Assembly: GCF_002288925.2 (NCBI RefSeq)
Contig: NW_022098069.1
Span: 80,114,608-80,178,607, forward strand
DNA length: 64,000 bases
Source of the DNA: Delphinapterus leucas
Lineage: Eukaryota > Chordata > Mammalia > Artiodactyla > Monodontidae
Reading direction: 5' to 3'
Made by a program: the position numbers and the translations under genes. The notes beneath the pieces are model-generated. The model worked only from the letters and a program-made list of their open reading frames with translations. It searched no databases and was not told the origin of the DNA. Below, piece after piece: positions 11,919 to 23,689 of this stretch. Within the stretch, counting starts at the first letter, position 1. Each line of letters opens with the position of its first letter.

Positions 11919-12123
11919 GGGCTTCCCTGGTGGCGCAGTGGTTGAGAGTCCGCCTGCCGATGCAGGGCACACGGGTTCGTGCCCCGGTCCGAGAAGATCC
12001 CACATGCCGCGGAGCGGCTGGGCCCGTGAGCCATGGCCGCTGGTCCTGCACGTCCGGAACCTGTGCTCCACAACAGGAGAGGCCACAACAGTGAGAAGCC
12101 CGCGTACCGCAAAAAAAAAAAAA
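11919..12123 (+). mobile_element. CHR-family SINE (short, recent form)
   Basis: Complete short CHR element: A box tggcgcagtgg (11931-11941), B box ggttcgtgccc (11974-11984), a body ending 'gcgtaccgc' and a run of A. Flanks atcatttga / attatttga (11910-11918, 12124-12132) form a 9-bp target duplication with one mismatch. Pol III-type internal promoter boxes are preserved in sequence; activity is unknown. Confidence 0.95.
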
Positions 12124-12132
12124 ATTATTTGA

Positions 12133-13393
12133 CCTCCTAGTCAAGCAGTGTGTACCCTCCACATATCCTCCAGTGCCAATCTTGCAGAATGGTGTGTTTG
12201 GATTATGGAGGAACTTCTTATCTATTGTTTGTGATCAAGTCAAATATTGAAATATATATCAGTTAGAAAAGATTTGGGTTACAAATTGAGAGATTACTTA
12301 CCACTGTAGTTATTAAAGACATCTAATTGTTTTACGTAATTAGAGATCAGAGATAAGAAACGTCATACTTGACACAGTGCCACAAGGACACTAAGAATGT
12401 CGTTCTCTTAATCATTCCACTCACCCGTCTACGTTGCCTTTGTTTTACCTTTTGGGTTGCCCATCTCAAGAAAAAGCAACGTATTTTCAGAAAATAGGCA
12501 GGAAGAATAGGTGAAAAGGCTTGGAAAATGGAATATTTTTATGCATCTGCCTCTGTTACCAGGAACCTGAATACACCCCAGAAACCATTTGTTGTTCCAC
12601 GAGACTTCCTTTTGGCAACTCACTGACAAAAACTAAGCTACGTGACCACTTTATCAGACAGTGAATGAATATTTTAAATTATCAATTGAGAACGAGCTAA
12701 AGTTTATGCCTGTATAATTGTTAATTTTATAGCAAATACTAAAGCATAAAAATATAAAGGAAGAATTTTGAGTGATTAACTCTTATCATTAAATTATTTA
12801 AAAGGTACAAATATAGTGTTTTAAAACATGTGATATATGAATTAGATAGAGCATGCACTCCGTAAGGAAAAGTCCCCAAATAAGATCAGGAAAAAGAAAT
12901 TACATGTTCCTATTTTTAAGAGACTATGAAAAGCTAAGGCCAAAATTCATTATTCATGGATTTTTACATATTCAAAACACTGTCGTTATTATTTTGTGAT
13001 GAATAGACTAACAGTTATACCGTCAAGGACACATAGCAAATGCCTTTTCTCCAAATTAGCTTTTATCAAGTTGACTATAGCTCCAAGACATACATTAGTT
13101 TAGGAGGAGATGATTTATATAGATTCCAATAATAGTCTGGCTGTCCTGGATACCAATCAATAGAGACTTTTTCTTACATTATTCACTTGACTTTGTCATT
13201 TATGCTGACATACAGACAAAGATCATTGTACAAGTTTATAAAGAGATAATTTTAGCATGTTAAAATAATGCTTTTAAAAAGAACTTTCAACTTGAGTGAA
13301 GTATATTTTAATGACCTGATAGAACCAACTAACAATGTTTTAAATAACAGCAAGACATCTATCTCCTTTACCTCCTTATTTAAATATCAGCTC
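12133..13393. other. No gene seen; unassigned AT-rich DNA
   Basis: No recognised repeat or coding region. The minus-strand ORF at 12429-12629 has no family features. Confidence 0.5.
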
Positions 13394-13577
13394 GGTGCTT
13401 TGTGACCACCTGGAGGGGTGGGATAGGGAGGGTGGGAGGGAGGGAGACGCAAGAGGGAGGAGATATGGGAACATATGTGTATGTATAACTGATTCAGTTT
13501 GTTATAAAGCAAAACCTAACACACCATTGTAAAGCAATTATACCCCAATAAAGATGTTAAAAATATATATATATATT
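13394..13577 (+). mobile_element. L1 LINE 3' tail (strongly 5'-truncated)
   Basis: Contains 'gtgctttgtgaccacctgga', a G-rich 'gggagggtgggagggaggga' tract and 'aaagcaattataccccaata', the characteristic 3'UTR end of young cetartiodactyl L1s, followed by an AT microsatellite-like tail. Only about 180 bp were inserted. No clear target duplication was found. Confidence 0.9.
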
Positions 13578-14810
13578 CCCCTTCAAAGAAACTTCCTCAT
13601 TAATTCTTTGCCACTTTGAACTGTTATCTACCGAATGCAATTGAGTGCAGATTTTTAATTTCTTCTAGATTTTGGTAGTAATGGTAATGAAAATATGCTT
13701 CATATATTTAACATCAAAACAATAAGATTATGCTCTCTAAATTAGTTCAGGATGTTTTAAAGTGAGGGGAGTAGTACAGTGGAGGAAAAAGAAACAGACA
13801 AATAGTAGAGATTGGGAAATTAAACTCCTAGTTACTAAAATATATCACATTTTCTTGTATTCCCCTGTTCAAACTCTTACTCAATAATCTTTATTCAAGC
13901 AAATCTCTTAAAAGAGATCTTTGGTTCTTGTTGATTTCTTAAAATATGTTCTTAATGTAAAAAATTAAATATTATAAATCAATATGAGCTTATTCTATAT
14001 GGAGGTGAAGTAGGAAAGAGTGTGGAAAAGAATCTACATCTATATAAAATTAGTTACTATACTATATTATAAAATAATTTAAGTTTTAGCATTTTTCATC
14101 TGAGATCCAAAATATTCCAGTCTCCTCCATGTAACTTTGGGTTTACTTATGAAAAAAAATCTCTAAAATAATGGCTATTTCAAATTACTATTTGTTAAAG
14201 TAATAATTTTATGTAAACTATACAAATTTTATTAACATAAAGGAATACAAAAAACATTTTCAGAAAACAATATGGTAGAGATAAAACAAATGAATGAACA
14301 AACAAAATACATAATATTCTCTATGTGTAGAAGTATGGAATGTTGGAAAACTCTTTCATAAAGTAACTTCCACAAGTCTTGGGAAATACAAGTTAGTAAA
14401 AAAAAAAAAAAATTGTATACACTCTGGCTTTGGAGTAGAGTCACCATAAACCCATGCCTTAAGCTAAAAACAACTACAAAAAGATAGCATAATGAAATTG
14501 TCAAGTCCAGATGAGCAAGTGACTGAACACTTTTACTATAGTAGATTCGACTTCATCCCATTGCTGTTGAAAACTTGAAATAATTTGACAGCATAACTTG
14601 TATCTCATGAAGGGAAACGAGTATGATACTGCTACAAAAGAATGCACAGAATCATTGAGAAATCTCTCTCTCACCCATTTTTATTATAAAGTACTTCTCA
14701 TTTTCAAATATTGAAGGAATCCAAAAGTAGATAAAGAAGAAAGTAAGGCTTCTAATTCTACCACTCAGGGATATCTTCTATTTCAAAATACCCTCAAGAT
14801 TAGTAAGTAT
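13578..14810. other. No gene seen; unassigned AT-rich DNA
   Basis: Nothing recognisable apart from a short A run near 14400. The minus-strand ORF at 14232-14504 is low-complexity and Phe-rich. Confidence 0.5.
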
Positions 14811-14879
14811 CCTTATTCTCTCTCTGTCTCTCTCCCTCCCTCCCTCTTTCTCTCTCTCCCCGCCCACCCCCTCCCCCCC
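14811..14879 (+). repeat. Polypyrimidine (TC)n low-complexity tract
   Basis: About 69 bases composed almost entirely of T and C, beginning ccttattctctctctgtctc and ending in a C-rich stretch. Simple-sequence repeat with imperfect units. Confidence 0.9.
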
Positions 14880-15925
14880 ATGCCCTTTCACACATACCCA
14901 CATTTTCATGATTTCATGAATTGCTTACAAATATTTCTGGTGCATGTGCAGAAAATCTGGTTCTGAAGATGATGGCACTGATCGATCACATTTTAAAACA
15001 TGGAATCTGAGATATCTATTGACTAATCTTAAATATATTCTTGGCAAGACTGTTTCACTTCTTGGCATCTTCACTTTCCCACTGTCCCGAGTGACTGTTG
15101 TACGTCTCTATCTTCAACACTCCAACACAATGTGAACTCTCCTTACTCTTACCTGATGTTTTTGCCTCAATTAACTAAGAATATATAAACAAGAACTCAG
15201 TGATCATCTAATCATCTATCCTTCCACCACCAAATCTGTCAACAAACTAGCATCCATTTGTGGGGGGCTGGCAGTGTATGGGAAATCTTTATACCTTCCT
15301 CTTAATTTTTTTTTTTTGTAAACCTAAAACTGCTCTTAAAGTGTTCCCAAAAAAGTCTGTATAAAGACAGTATTTTGGCTGACCGTTAAGTGGTTCTATT
15401 CTTTTATCTTTTCCCCTATTTCTTATGATTTTAAGGACTCATCAGTAATATTTGTATTCTCTGTAACCTTAGAGAAAAAGCATGTAGAATGTGTGTACTA
15501 AGAATTTTATAAGACAAAGGCAAACTTCACCTTCTGTTTTACTCTCAGCCACAAGACACAACCAATAAGATGCTCACAAGATATCATTCACCCAGTAATA
15601 TGGACTTTTGCACTCATCCTCCTTTAACAGTATATTCATTATATTTCTTCATCAGGCCTATCTTTCCCAAATTTCTGAGATGCTCACGTTAATCCAAACC
15701 TTACTGAAGTTACCACTTTTTATTTTCACCCTATATTATGTTCTGAATATGATCTCAACACTATATATTTCCTCTCCTATAAATCCTTCAAATGAAGGTA
15801 TATATAATGAAGAGCATGTGAACAAGCCCTCGCACCTGTGTCTGGATGTCTATTTGCTACCCCTGTTCTCTGGAGGTTATGCACTCTAGCCTCCAAGGTA
15901 TGGAAACTGAAAACCAGTACCAGTA
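14880..15925. other. No gene seen; unassigned
   Basis: ORFs at 14944-15135 and 15608-15889 (+) show no known motif. The latter lies in pyrimidine-rich sequence of the kind that old LINE2 gives, but the match is too weak to call. Confidence 0.45.
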
Positions 15926-16040
15926 CCAGGGAGACTGCATCCTATTTCAGGCTCTGCAACTTTATAAACTAACCAGATAGTGCCATTTCGGTGCTCAATT
16001 TTCTACATCTACAAAACAGAAATGAAACTATTATTTTAAA
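15926..16040 (+). repeat. MIR SINE fragment
   Basis: The segment 'tcaattttctacatctacaa' followed by 'aaacagaaatgaaactatt' corresponds to the conserved MIR core region (consensus 'cctcatctgtaaaatg'). Highly diverged, as expected for an ancient mammalian SINE. Confidence 0.5.
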
Positions 16041-16639
16041 AAGGCATGAACACAGAAAAGAGACTCTTTAAAAAGTGAATCTCACACTGGATCTTTCACT
16101 AATCAGATTGAAGTAAGAGCTGATTTGTCAGCAAAGTGGTGAAAACTCCTACAGTGCTATAGCATCTCTTGCAATGGATTAGAATGAGCCACAGATTGAA
16201 AGAGAAGCATTGGCTTATGCAGAAGTTCTAGAACTTGAATGGCATGAGGGTAATATTTAAGGATTGTGTATATCTGACTAATCTAAGTTAGAGGTCAAAT
16301 AGGGAATTACATGCTCAAGTTAGCCAATTATCTTATACAGCATACTTTGAGGGCAGGAGGGCTTATATGTCAGACATGTTCATTTCCTACAACTATATGG
16401 CAGACTATGTTGAGAATCAGGTACAAAACGTATCATGACAGGGGCAGAGTTGCAATTAACTGGATTTTCACCTCAAGTGCCCTCCTGTGGTAAAGAGTTC
16501 CAAGAGAGGGACACTTAAAACTAGAGTGAGAGATTACCTGATTGTTTAAATATTGATATTGGTATCTACATTTCAATTTGTAGATTAGCACCAGATGAAA
16601 GTACAATTTTATGATGACTGATGGTGATAGAGGTTATGG
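16041..16639. other. No gene seen; unassigned
   Basis: No repeat or coding region recognised between two MIR fragments. Confidence 0.5.
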
Positions 16640-16815
16640 AGAAAGGCTAACTTTTATTGAAAAACTGATATGTGCCAGAATTTTTCCAATCTCTATGCAA
16701 TAGTATAATAATACCTATTTCATGGATGGAAACTTAAAGAGCTATTAAATCTTTTGCCCCAAACCAAAAATTTAGAAATCTTGGCGCCAAGATTTGAACT
16801 TAGGTACATTTGCTC
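16640..16815 (+). repeat. MIR SINE
   Basis: Begins 'ggctaacttttattgaaaaa', then 'ctgatatgtgccagaat', and ends with 'agatttgaacttaggtac', matching in order the MIR head (aacatttattgag...tgtgccag) and the region near its 3' end (gattcgaacccagg). Plus orientation. Confidence 0.7.
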
Positions 16816-17497
16816 CACCTCACCATATAAGGAAAAAAAAAATGCTTTGTGCAATGTAAATGGATTTGGACTTTGCCTTAAGAACTGTTGAAGCCTTCAA
16901 ATCTTTGAAAGAGCTTTGATTTAGTAGTTTGGAGTTTATTTTAGTATTCATAGAATATTGTCCTTCATTAGAATATTTACATCCATATTTATGTGAAGAT
17001 GGAGAGAAACAGACATATTGCAAGAAGGCTTATGAGGTGGAAATTGTAAGTCTTGGAGACTGATTAGATATGGAGTGAAATGTAACTAGGTATAATATTC
17101 ATAGTATTTAAAAACCAACACAGCATACGTACCAATCAATCAGATTGAATGTCGAATCAATAAGAACAGACAGGAGCAGCTTTACAGTACTACTGTATCC
17201 TGGCTCATTATCAGCTCTGGGTAAATGGGAGAGGCCGAAAATGTGTAGTTCATGTCTTTGACTTAAGTGAATTGGTGGATAGTAATGCTGGTCTTTCTGA
17301 CTGGGACATACTTTTGTACTGAATGATAAGATATGCTTATTCCCTTCACAGAGCAGTTTTGTATTAGCTTATAGATTTATTGTGATAATAAAATACAACA
17401 TATATGTTGTCAATTACCCAGAAAAATGGATCAGAAATATTATTTGAATAGATTTGATTTGTGCAGGAATTGTATATTTAAAATAATAATGGTCTTT
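16816..17497. other. No gene seen; unassigned AT-rich DNA
   Basis: Nothing recognisable. The minus-strand ORF 16820-17023 has no family features. Confidence 0.5.
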
Positions 17498-17965
17498 ACT
17501 ATTTTTATTGAGGTATTGACTTACAACTTTTAGTTTCAGATGTACAACAAAATGATTCTATATTTGTATATATTGAAAAATGATCACCACAATAAGCCTA
17601 GTTAACATCCATCACCATACCTAGTTACAGAATTTTTCTGTGATAAGAACTTCTAAGATTTACTCTTAGTAACTTTCAGATATATAATACAGTATTAACT
17701 ATAGTCGCCATGCTGTACATTACATCCCCGTGATTTATTTATACTAACTGGAAGTCTGTACCTTTGACTACCTTCACCCGTTTTGCCTACCCCTTAACTC
17801 ATGCCTCCTCTATCACCTATCAACCTGTTCTCTGTATCTATGAGCTTGTGTGTAGTTTTTTTGGTTTGGGGAGGGGTGTGTGTGAGGTTTTTCTGTTTAG
17901 TTTTATTTTTAGATTTCCTGTTGTCACAAATGACAAGATTTCATTCTTTTTTATGGCTGAATATT
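17498..17965 (-). mobile_element. Old L1 LINE 3' end (reverse orientation)
   Basis: Plus strand reads 'tatttttattgaggtattga', 'aaaatgatcaccacaataag', 'gttaacatccatcaccatac', 'gctgtacattacatcccc' and 'atggctgaatattattctt'. These are the reverse complement of the L1 3'UTR and end of ORF2 in L1M-type elements. No target duplication is discernible. Confidence 0.85.
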
Positions 17966-18379
17966 ATTCTTGAAGTTTTATTGTGTGTTCTAAAATATAC
18001 ACACTACAAAATAGACACATAATAGACACCTTTGTTCAAAACATACTTCTCATAATAATATCAATATTCATTAAATTAGACATGGCTTCAGTGCCCAGAT
18101 ATAGTAGGATATTTTAACAGCTTATGGAAAACGAATATGATGCTATACACAAACACTTATTGTTGGAATTATAAAACATACGCACCCACACCAAAAGTAT
18201 ACATTTATCTTATAGATTCCAGTGGGTCTGTCAGTTAGATTACAGGTAGTCTTGCTCTAGCCATCCTTCTTCAATAAATGACCCAAGGTAGATATTTGAC
18301 AGGGGACCATGGAAGCGTAATCAAAATAGAAGGAAAATTAACAGTGCACAACTTCCCAGGTCTTTGTGAGGGTAATAAA
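17966..18379. other. No gene seen; unassigned
   Basis: AT-rich spacer between two L1-related segments, with nothing recognised. Confidence 0.5.
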
Positions 18380-18690
18380 CTGATACAACTTATTTCAAGA
18401 TAATTTGTCAATAACAAATTTAAATGTACATACATATATATTCAGATATGTGTTCAAGGCAGCACATCAGCAGATGCTCATTACATGATTTTTAATAGTA
18501 TATAACATTAAAATCCGCTTAAGTATACACAGGTAGACAATGGAAAATATGTTTTGTATCCGCTGTGTCAGTACACAATTAAATCCAAAGTTTAGAATGA
18601 ACAAGTTAAATATAATTGCTGACCCACAGAGATGTTCACAATGCATTAAGGGACAAAAGTAAGTTTTTAGTATTATATAGTATGAATGTT
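18380..18690 (+). repeat. Possible ancient L1-type 3' fragment
   Basis: The order 'cacaggtagacaatggaaaa ... gatgttcacaatgcattaag ggacaaaagtaagtttttag tattatatagtatgaa' is reminiscent of an old mammalian LINE 3' segment (generic form: small-genome 'tggaatactatgcag...aagatctccaagatatatt'). Divergence is high and this call is weak. Confidence 0.35.
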
Positions 18691-19239
18691 GCCTTTGGTA
18701 AAGCTGAGAAATGAATTCTATTCTTAGGCATCCCAGGCTGCCCTGTGTTCCACTATACTCTGATGCCTTCCAGCCATATTAACAAAAATTAGCATAAATA
18801 TAGCCCTTGTGCCTTAGATTCCCCTGATACAGAGAACCTCTGATTAATTTCAGATTGGGGCATGGGTGCCTGGCAATATAGATCATCCTTAATTTGATTT
18901 AAGTCTCTGCTGAAGCCACAGGAGTATAAAATAAACCTATGAACTTATTTGTTTACCCTGGCAAGTGCACTCATAAGCACTTATATGGAAATGCTTATAA
19001 GGCAATTAAGAAAGAACTCTAATTACAGGAAAACAACATCGTTAATCGTTCTACCTATTATGGAATACTGTGATAATCTTTTAAATAATCAGATATGCGG
19101 GAAATATTAGAGTAGAAAGGAGAGAAGGAGGAATGAATGGAGATAGGAGATAAGGAGTGAGTGAGGAAATAAGGAACAATTTTATTTTGCAGTCTTCAAC
19201 ATATGATTCTTACATATTTTTTCTAATCTATGCTCCTCC
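18691..19239. other. No gene seen; unassigned
   Basis: No coding or repeat signature recognised. Confidence 0.5.
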
Positions 19240-19510
19240 CACACTCTTAAGTGTGTCATAAACTGGTGAACTGAATTGCTCTACTTTTCTCTGTATATGC
19301 TCTCAAGTTGCTATTTTCATGACTTTGCTCCTACTATACCCTCCACAGAAATGTCCTCTCTCAAATCTGTGTAGGTCTAAAACCTACCTGGTGTTAAAAA
19401 GCAACTCAGTGACCACCGACTTTGTAAAGCCTTTCTTGATTAATCACCGTATCAGCCAAACCCTCAGTGGAATAACACCTGAATATACACAACCATACTT
19501 TACCTGGAAC
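19240..19510 (+). mobile_element. L2 (LINE2) fragment
   Basis: The phrases 'atgactttgctcctactata', 'cacagaaatgtcctctctc' and 'aagcctttcttgattaatca' follow the order of L2 sequence upstream of its 3' end (generic 'tttgcacatgctgttccc...gaatgtcctcc...aagccttccctgattaa'). The plus-strand ORF 19319-19516 falls inside it and is not a gene. Confidence 0.65.
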
Positions 19511-20151
19511 TTTTAACAACATGTAACAAGTGCTGGTATAAATATTTTGGTTTTTCAATTTGCCTCTAAATAAGTAACATTCCCCATGTTTCACCGTGGA
19601 GAGAGTGATGTTCTTTTTTTGCATTGTATTTTTCACTTTGAAAAGTTTATTCTGAAGTATCCTTGCCTTTTTAGAGTTTTAATGAATGATCTGCAACTTT
19701 GTTTTTCTTTGAAGTTTTTAGAAAGCTATAACTAAGTTTTATTGTTGCTTATTGAAACAATGACATACATATTAGTAGTATCATATACATAATAGATTAC
19801 AATAAATCCTATTTTGTCATCAGTAACATTATCACTGCTTAAAAGATGTTTCCACCCAATACCATAACTTGATTTCATTTATCACATAAATGTTATAAGT
19901 CTTTACAAGCTGCTCACTGAAATTCTGTCTTAAGGAATCCTAAAGGCTTAATATAGGCACAAATCAAAGTTATCCTGTTCATCGTTACAGGAAATGGATT
20001 CTAAAACTTCTTTTGAACATAAAACAGTTTGGCCTGATTAATATTATTATTAATTTATAATATATTAATATTATATATAATTATATATTAATGTGTATAT
20101 AATTACTTAGAAAATAACAAGCTGAGGTTACTGATATTTTCATTTCATGTA
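19511..20151. other. No gene seen; includes AT-only palindromic tract
   Basis: 20038-20104 is nearly pure A/T (attattattaatttataata and similar) and can fold on itself. The rest shows no recognisable element. Confidence 0.55.
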
Positions 20152-20343
20152 CAGCTGACCCTTGAACAATGTGGGTGGTGGTTAATCCACATATAACTTA
20201 AGTTGGCCCTCGATAGGCTCAGTTCCTCCACATCTGTGGATTCAACCATGGACCATGTAGTTCTATAGCATGTAGTTTTCAATAGCATTTACTACTGAAA
20301 AATGCCCCATGCAGTTCAAACTGCATTGTTCAAGGGCCAACTG
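20152..20343. mobile_element. MER2-like (Tigger-derived) MITE with TA target duplication
   Basis: The left end cagctgacccttgaacaat and the right end tgttcaagggccaactg are near-perfect inverted repeats, and TA flanks both sides (20150-20151 and 20344-20345). These are the TIRs and target site of MER2/Tigger2-type Tc1-mariner elements. The 192-bp length means no transposase is encoded. Confidence 0.85.
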
Positions 20344-20345
20344 TA

Positions 20346-21084
20346 TTTACTTTTGGCATCTGTAGATACAGAATTACTTTTCCAGAGGAGCTGTAAGTAA
20401 GACACTCCGACAAGCCTACTTGATGTAGTGAGGTTTTCAAGATATTAAGGTTCTCACCTATTTATTCCACCAGACAATAATGTGGCCAGGTTTTGGCATA
20501 TTTGAATATTCATAAATATATTATAGACTGTATTTGATGGGCAAGATTTGCTCTATTATTTTTCTGTTTCATTGTATCTATAGCAACATTTGGTTACTAT
20601 TCCTAATGCCCCTCCACGAACTTGATAGCTACCCCAACAGTCACCATGGTACGTGGGGTACCATGTACCAGTGTACTTGCAGAAGGCTGCACTGAGCGAA
20701 TACTCCCAGCTCTTTACAAGTGCTGGAATGTGTTTTAAAAAGGGAAAAGAAAGAGTCCTAATATAAGAAAGTAGTCTACAGATTCATGCTCTCAGGTTAT
20801 AGATAAAGCTCCATAAATTTACAAGTCCGCATAGCTATACCTTCCAAAAAACAAGAAAAACAGCTATTCTGAGACCTTTTCTGAGGATCAGTCAGAGGTT
20901 TTAGAAGCGTATTCAGGATGTTTTAAGCTGTGTAACATACATGAAGTTGTCACCAGCGTAGGGACAGGGTGCTAAGGTTATGTTAACTTTTCTGTAAACT
21001 TACTGGTTTATTATTTCCTAGTGGAAACCCCCATGTACCCCATTGCAAGGTCTATAGCATCTGACCATTGACTATTCTAGGCTT
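20346..21084. other. No gene seen; unassigned
   Basis: Nothing recognised. A short palindromic cluster around 20645-20670 (ggtacgtggggtaccatgta) is noted but has no assigned role. Confidence 0.5.
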
Positions 21085-21095
21085 ATTACACTATT

Positions 21096-21299
21096 TTTTT
21101 TTTTTTTTGCGGTACGCGGGCCTCTCACTGTTGTGGCCTCTCCCGTTGTGGAGCCCAGGCTCCGGACGCACAGGCTCAGCGGCCATGGCTCACGGGCCCA
21201 GCCACTTCACGGCATGTGGGATCTTCCCGGACCGGGCAAGAACCTGTGTCCCCTGCATCGGCAGGCAGACTCTCAACCACTGCACCACCAGGGAAGCCC
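21096..21299 (-). mobile_element. CHR-family SINE (short form), reverse orientation
   Basis: Starts with the complement of the poly(A) tail (T run), then 'gcggtacgcgggcctctcac', 'cagcggccatggctcacggg' and ends 'ccaccagggaagccc'. A perfect 11-bp target duplication, attacactatt, is at 21085-21095 and 21300-21310. It appears to have landed at the edge of or inside an older L2. Confidence 0.96.
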
Positions 21300-21310
21300 A
21301 TTACACTATT

Positions 21311-21735
21311 ATTTTTATCTTGTGCTTTAACCACACTAGTCTTCCTTTTCTTTGAACCTGCTGAGCTCCTTCATATGTTAAAAGATTTGGACTTTTTTTT
21401 TTTTTAACACTTTTCTTCAAATTAAACATGCTAAACTTCTTCCTTTGACTGTATGATTCAACTGTCACCTTCACAGAAAAGAGCTTTCCCAAAGACACTA
21501 TGTAATAATCCTCATTATTTAGGTCATTTTTATTTTTTAGTAAGTGCTATTTTATTTGTAGGATTTACGACTGAATTCTAACTGGTTGTTTAACTTGGTT
21601 AATCTTTTTCAACTCCATAAGAATGCAACTTCCTTTAACACAGAGCTTCATCTTTTTTAATGTTGAAATCTCAGTACCTAGAATAGAACCTGGCACATAG
21701 TTGCTGTCGAGTGAGTAAATTAATGAATGCCTTAC
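21311..21735 (+). mobile_element. L2 (LINE2) 3' end
   Basis: Runs from 'tttaaccacactagtcttcc', 'acctgctgagctccttc' through 'caactgtcaccttcacagaa' and 'agctttcccaaagac' to the L2 terminus 'gaacctggcacatagttgct' with 'gtaaattaatgaatg'. These blocks occur in the correct L2 order. Both 3'-end landmarks (generic 'cctggcacatagtaggtgc' and 'ttgaatgaatg') are visible. Confidence 0.75.
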
Positions 21736-21978
21736 AACCATATATATGAAGAAAAGTTGCATTTTTGGAACTACTGAGGTAAGGAGGTGTGATGATGCAG
21801 AAATTACAATGGTTCCATGTGTCAAATATCTTTCAACAGTTCAAAATAATAATAAATACCACTTCTTTAAATCCTGAATTACTCTACCATAAATACAGCA
21901 AAAAAAAGTTTGTTATACACAGAAACACTTAGATCAGGGAAGAACAATATAATCATTTCAACTAAGAATGTTATGTGG

Positions 21979-22180
21979 GGCTTCCCTGGTGGCGCAGTGG
22001 TTGAGAGTCCGCCTGCCGATGCAGAGGACACGGGTTCGTGCCCCGGTCCGGGAGGATCCCACATGCTGCGGAGTGGCTGGGCCCATGAGCCATGGCCGCT
22101 GAGCCTGAGCGTCCGGAGCCTGGGCTCCGCAACGGGAGAGGCCACGGCAGTGAGAGGCCAGCGTACCGCAAGAAAAAAAA
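21979..22180 (+). mobile_element. CHR-family SINE (short form), recent insertion
   Basis: Complete copy from gggcttccctggtggcgcag through the B box ggttcgtgccc to 'gcgtaccgcaag' and the A tail. It is bounded by a perfect 15-bp target duplication, aagaatgttatgtgg (21964-21978 and 22181-22195). The duplicated target includes part of an L1 3'UTR ('tatgtggaatct'), so the SINE post-dates that L1. Confidence 0.97.
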
Positions 22181-22187
22181 AAGAATG

Positions 22188-22530
22188 TTATGTGGAATCT
22201 TTTAAAAAAAAAAAAAAAAAGAAAAAAATTAAATAATATAAAGAACAGAAACAGACTCGTAGACTTAGAGAACAAATTTATGGGGGGGGGAGGGTAGGTG
22301 GGAGTCTGGGATTGACATGTAACCACTGCTATATTTAAAATGGATAACCAACACGGACCTACTATATGGCACAGGAAACTCTGCTCAATATTATGTAACA
22401 AACTAAATGGGAAAAGAATTTGAAAAAGAATAGATACAAGTATATGTGTAACTGAATCACTTTGCTGTACACCTGAAACTAACACAACATTGGTAATCAA
22501 CTATACTCCAATATAAAATAAACCAACATA
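22188..22530 (+). mobile_element. L1 LINE 3'UTR tail
   Basis: 'ttatgtggaatct', an A run, 'aacagaaacagactcgtaga', 'cttagagaacaaatttatgg', 'atggcacaggaaactctgct', 'tgtacacctgaaactaacac' and 'atcaactatactccaatata' form the canonical 3'UTR of a cetartiodactyl L1. The left end is interrupted by the CHR SINE at 21979-22180. Confidence 0.9.
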
Positions 22531-23375
22531 AATAATGGAGTGAAGGGCACCATTTGTATCATCCCATAGGCAAAAAGAAAGAGTTACTGCTCTGTAATGA
22601 TGGAGCAGCTGCTGTAGAAGACTAATTGTTGCTAGTTGTTTCAGCTCTTCCAACTTGAATAAACTCTGAAAGAGAAAGAGAGGGAGAGAGCAAGAGAGAA
22701 AAAGAAGACAAATTACTTGTAATAAATTCTAAGCCCCAAACATATTTCCAAACAGGAATGGGGGGGAGTAGGGCATGGGGAGATAAAGAAGACACAGACA
22801 TAATGTAGAACCAGATGGATATTTACTAGGGAAAGGGAGTATGTGTGTTTGTGTGTTTCTTTTATCAGAGGTGTGAAAAAGTTAACTCAAAAGAGAAATT
22901 GAACTCAAAACTCATGTCTCCTTTTCATCATAGCACAAAGAGCAGAGGAGGGGAAAATAGCCCCTGCAATGAAAATTAAGTGCTATTAATGCCAGCTGTC
23001 TCGGATGGTTTTCCCAGTTTTTGAGTGATTAAAAGAAAAGTTACAACCACAACACTTCACCTGCTTATTCATATAGGACTTTGATGTTAGAACACAGTAC
23101 TTGCTTTGTCATGGATGAAATACACAAGTTTACCTCATTAAGATCCTCAGGGAAGTTAAGCTACCAAAGATTGTTATTTTGATTTTAATTATATGATTTT
23201 TTTTTAAAAAAAGCATGATAAATATATTGAATAAATATATTTAACTTTTGATAAAATATATTTAACTTTTGATAAAAATTTCTGTGCAGAAATCACTCCT
23301 GAGCACACGTAATTGCAGTATGGATACCAACAGATAAAACATTGATCTAACGTATTCATTAAGATAACCTACTGA
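22531..23375. other. No gene seen; contains a GA-rich tract and a 21-bp tandem duplication
   Basis: 22669-22708 is a purine (GA)-rich stretch. The rest is unassigned apart from the short duplication annotated at 23233-23276. Confidence 0.55.
23233..23276 (+). repeat. Two-copy tandem repeat, period 21 bp
   Basis: The unit aaatatatttaacttttgat is present twice in direct tandem (starting at 23233 and 23254), with no mismatch in the shared 20 bases. The lack of divergence suggests a recent local duplication by slippage. Confidence 0.9.
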
Positions 23376-23587
23376 GGGCTTCCCTGGCGGCGCAGTGGTT
23401 GAGAGTCCACCTGCCGATGCAGGGGACACGGGTTCATGTCCCAGTCCAGGAAGATCCCACATACCGCGGAGCGGCTGGACCTGTGAGCCATGGCCGCTGA
23501 GCTTGCATGTCCAGAGCCTGTGCTCCACAACGGGAGAGGCCACAACAGTGAGAGCCACACACACCACAAAAAAAAAAAAAAAAAAAA
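23376..23587 (+). mobile_element. CHR-family SINE (short form)
   Basis: gggcttccctggcggcgcag head, 'acacgggttcatgtcccagt' B-box region (with substitutions), 'gagccatggccgctgagctt', tail 'cacaccac' and a long A run. The tail variant replaces the usual 'gcgtaccgc'. I could not find a convincing target duplication. Confidence 0.95.
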
Positions 23588-23689
23588 TTGATGACTAATG
23601 AGAACCTGCAGTGTAAAAAACAAACAATGAAAAACAACTAATTCTAAACTTTCTTTGGGTTATTTGTATGGAAATATGTTAATATAAAA

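Noticed and set aside
11931..11984. tRNA gene suggested by A and B boxes (also in the other CHR copies)
   Set aside because: The boxes belong to the tRNA-derived head of CHR SINEs. The cloverleaf is not conserved and the element continues into a SINE body and A tail.
21958..22500. 180-codon minus-strand ORF
   Set aside because: Runs through a CHR SINE, a poly(A) tract (poly-Phe on this strand) and an L1 3'UTR; composite of repeats.
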